From contig CANHMN010000108.1 of assembly GCA_947461645.1 (NCBI GenBank), positions 1 to 6,285 on the forward strand: a DNA stretch of 6,285 nucleotides. The letters run 5' to 3'. Origin of the DNA: Chitinophagaceae bacterium (lineage in GTDB: Bacteria; Bacteroidota; Bacteroidia; Chitinophagales; Chitinophagaceae). A program made the translations under genes and the position numbers. The notes under the pieces are model-generated. The model was not told the DNA's origin, did not search any database, and worked only from the letters and a program-made list of their open reading frames with translations. Position 1 is the first letter of the stretch. Each line of letters begins with the position of its first letter. Below, piece by piece: positions 5,524 to 6,285 of the stretch.

Positions 5524-6285
5524 TTATTTTCTGCTCTTCTTGTTTTTTTTGTACCTCGATATCAAATCTACAACTTGCTGGTTTTGCAGTAATGAAGGGT
5601 AAAGTTCAAGCATCTGTTTGATGTATTTGGGATTGGAGTTTAGTGCATACTCCAGATAGGCAAGCCCCTCTTTGGATTGACCAGCGGCAAACAAAAAAGC
5701 ACTTTTGTAATACAGAAAAATTGGCTTAGAGGAAGTTTGTTCAAAAGCGGCAGCAGCATACTCATAACCATCTTCAAACAATTCCGCTTCGAACAAACAG
5801 GTCAACAATTCCACCCATCCGGCAATGCTCTTGGGTCTTACGCGAACAACATTCCCAAGATGTACCACAGCAGTTTCGTATTTCTGCAATTGAAGATAAC
5901 ACCTACCCAACGCCAAATTGTATTCGGGCTGCATTTGATGAATGCGTATTGATTGTTCTATGGATTTGATGGCATTGGTCCAATTTTCTTCACCCATGTA
6001 AGTACAACCAATTTTATAGTGCAACTGACTGTCTTCCTGGTTTAGGTGCAAAGCTTTTCTGTAATTTAATCTGGCCTGACTGTAATTTTTTAATTTATCA
6101 AAGCAATGGCCTATGGCCTCAAAAATGATGGATTCAGGCCTAGACAATTGGGTGACTTTTTCCAATACCTCTATGGCCTCTTTGTATTTCCTGAGCTTGA
6201 TATAAGCATCGCCCATGTTGCGATATGCATAATCAAATTTTTCCTCTATGGCAACAGCGTATTGGTAGGCATCAATGGCCTTTTC
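5524..6285 (-). CDS. TPR-repeat protein, C-terminal part
   Basis: This frame is open from the right edge (first visible codon GAA at 6283-6285) to a TAA at 5524-5526, so the N-terminus lies outside the window; the ATG at 6214-6216 is internal. The 253 visible residues are tetratricopeptide repeats: a partial unit at 1-17, then six back-to-back 34-residue units at about 18-51, 52-85, 86-119, 120-153, 154-187 and 188-221. The first four full units carry the TPR signature well (for example YRNMGDAYIKLRKYKEAIEV and LALGRCYLQLQKYETAVVHL), while the last two are more divergent. A short C-terminal helix ends in the basic tail RYKKNKKSRK. Such superhelices act as protein-protein interaction scaffolds. 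The partner and location cannot be told without the N-terminus, and no enzyme domain is seen here. It runs in the same direction as the ComA-family gene 72 bp downstream, which seems to have its own promoter. Confidence 0.9.
   Translation of the reverse strand, partial: EKAIDAYQYAVAIEEKFDYAYRNMGDAYIKLRKYKEAIEVLEKVTQLSRPESIIFEAIGHCFDKLKNYSQARLNYRKALHLNQEDSQLHYKIGCTYMGEENWTNAIKSIEQSIRIHQMQPEYNLALGRCYLQLQKYETAVVHLGNVVRVRPKSIAGWVELLTCLFEAELFEDGYEYAAAAFEQTSSKPIFLYYKSAFLFAAGQSKEGLAYLEYALNSNPKYIKQMLELYPSLLQNQQVVDLISRYKKNKKSRK

Noticed and set aside
6214..6216. ATG in the TPR gene as the true start.
   Set aside because: The frame remains open for 23 codons upstream to the window edge, and those residues continue the TPR pattern in phase, so this Met is internal.

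Overview
The window looks like a core-genome segment of a member of the Bacteroidota, probably of the Chitinophagia/Sphingobacteriia type. The evidence is moderately AT-rich DNA, almost no Shine-Dalgarno sequences before the starts, a TAnnTTTG-type -7 promoter element ahead of rpsL, and Bacteroidota-like protein variants (S12, S7, a large-type branched-chain aminotransferase, a ComA-family synthase). The phylum is inferred from these traits; no marker here fixes the genus.

Layout. On the minus strand at the left are the N-terminal part of a secreted protein (1-216, running off the edge), a strong terminator (about 241-271), and then, read right to left, ilvE (branched-chain aminotransferase), rpsL (S12) and rpsG (S7). 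ilvE starts divergently from a plus-strand cluster of three tightly packed genes: a conserved protein of unknown function (2409-2906), rdgB/HAM1 (2916-3515) and a hotdog thioesterase (3497-3934). The cluster ends tail to tail with, and overlaps by 17 bp, a minus-strand pair: a phosphosulfolactate synthase (ComA) family gene and, 4 bp downstream of it, aroE. At the right edge is the C-terminal part of a TPR protein (5524-6285), whose frame stays open to the end of the window.

How the genes fit together. Most are housekeeping: ribosome assembly and decoding (S12, S7), branched-chain amino acid metabolism (IlvE), aromatic amino acid precursor synthesis (AroE), nucleotide-pool cleansing (RdgB) and acyl-thioester hydrolysis. 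The less ordinary points are the terminator directly after rpsG, which detaches fusA and the S10 genes from the usual str arrangement, and the coupling of a ComA-like sulfonate enzyme with aroE in an organism not expected to make coenzyme M. I found no mobile element, CRISPR array, RNA gene, or convincing new multi-gene system.
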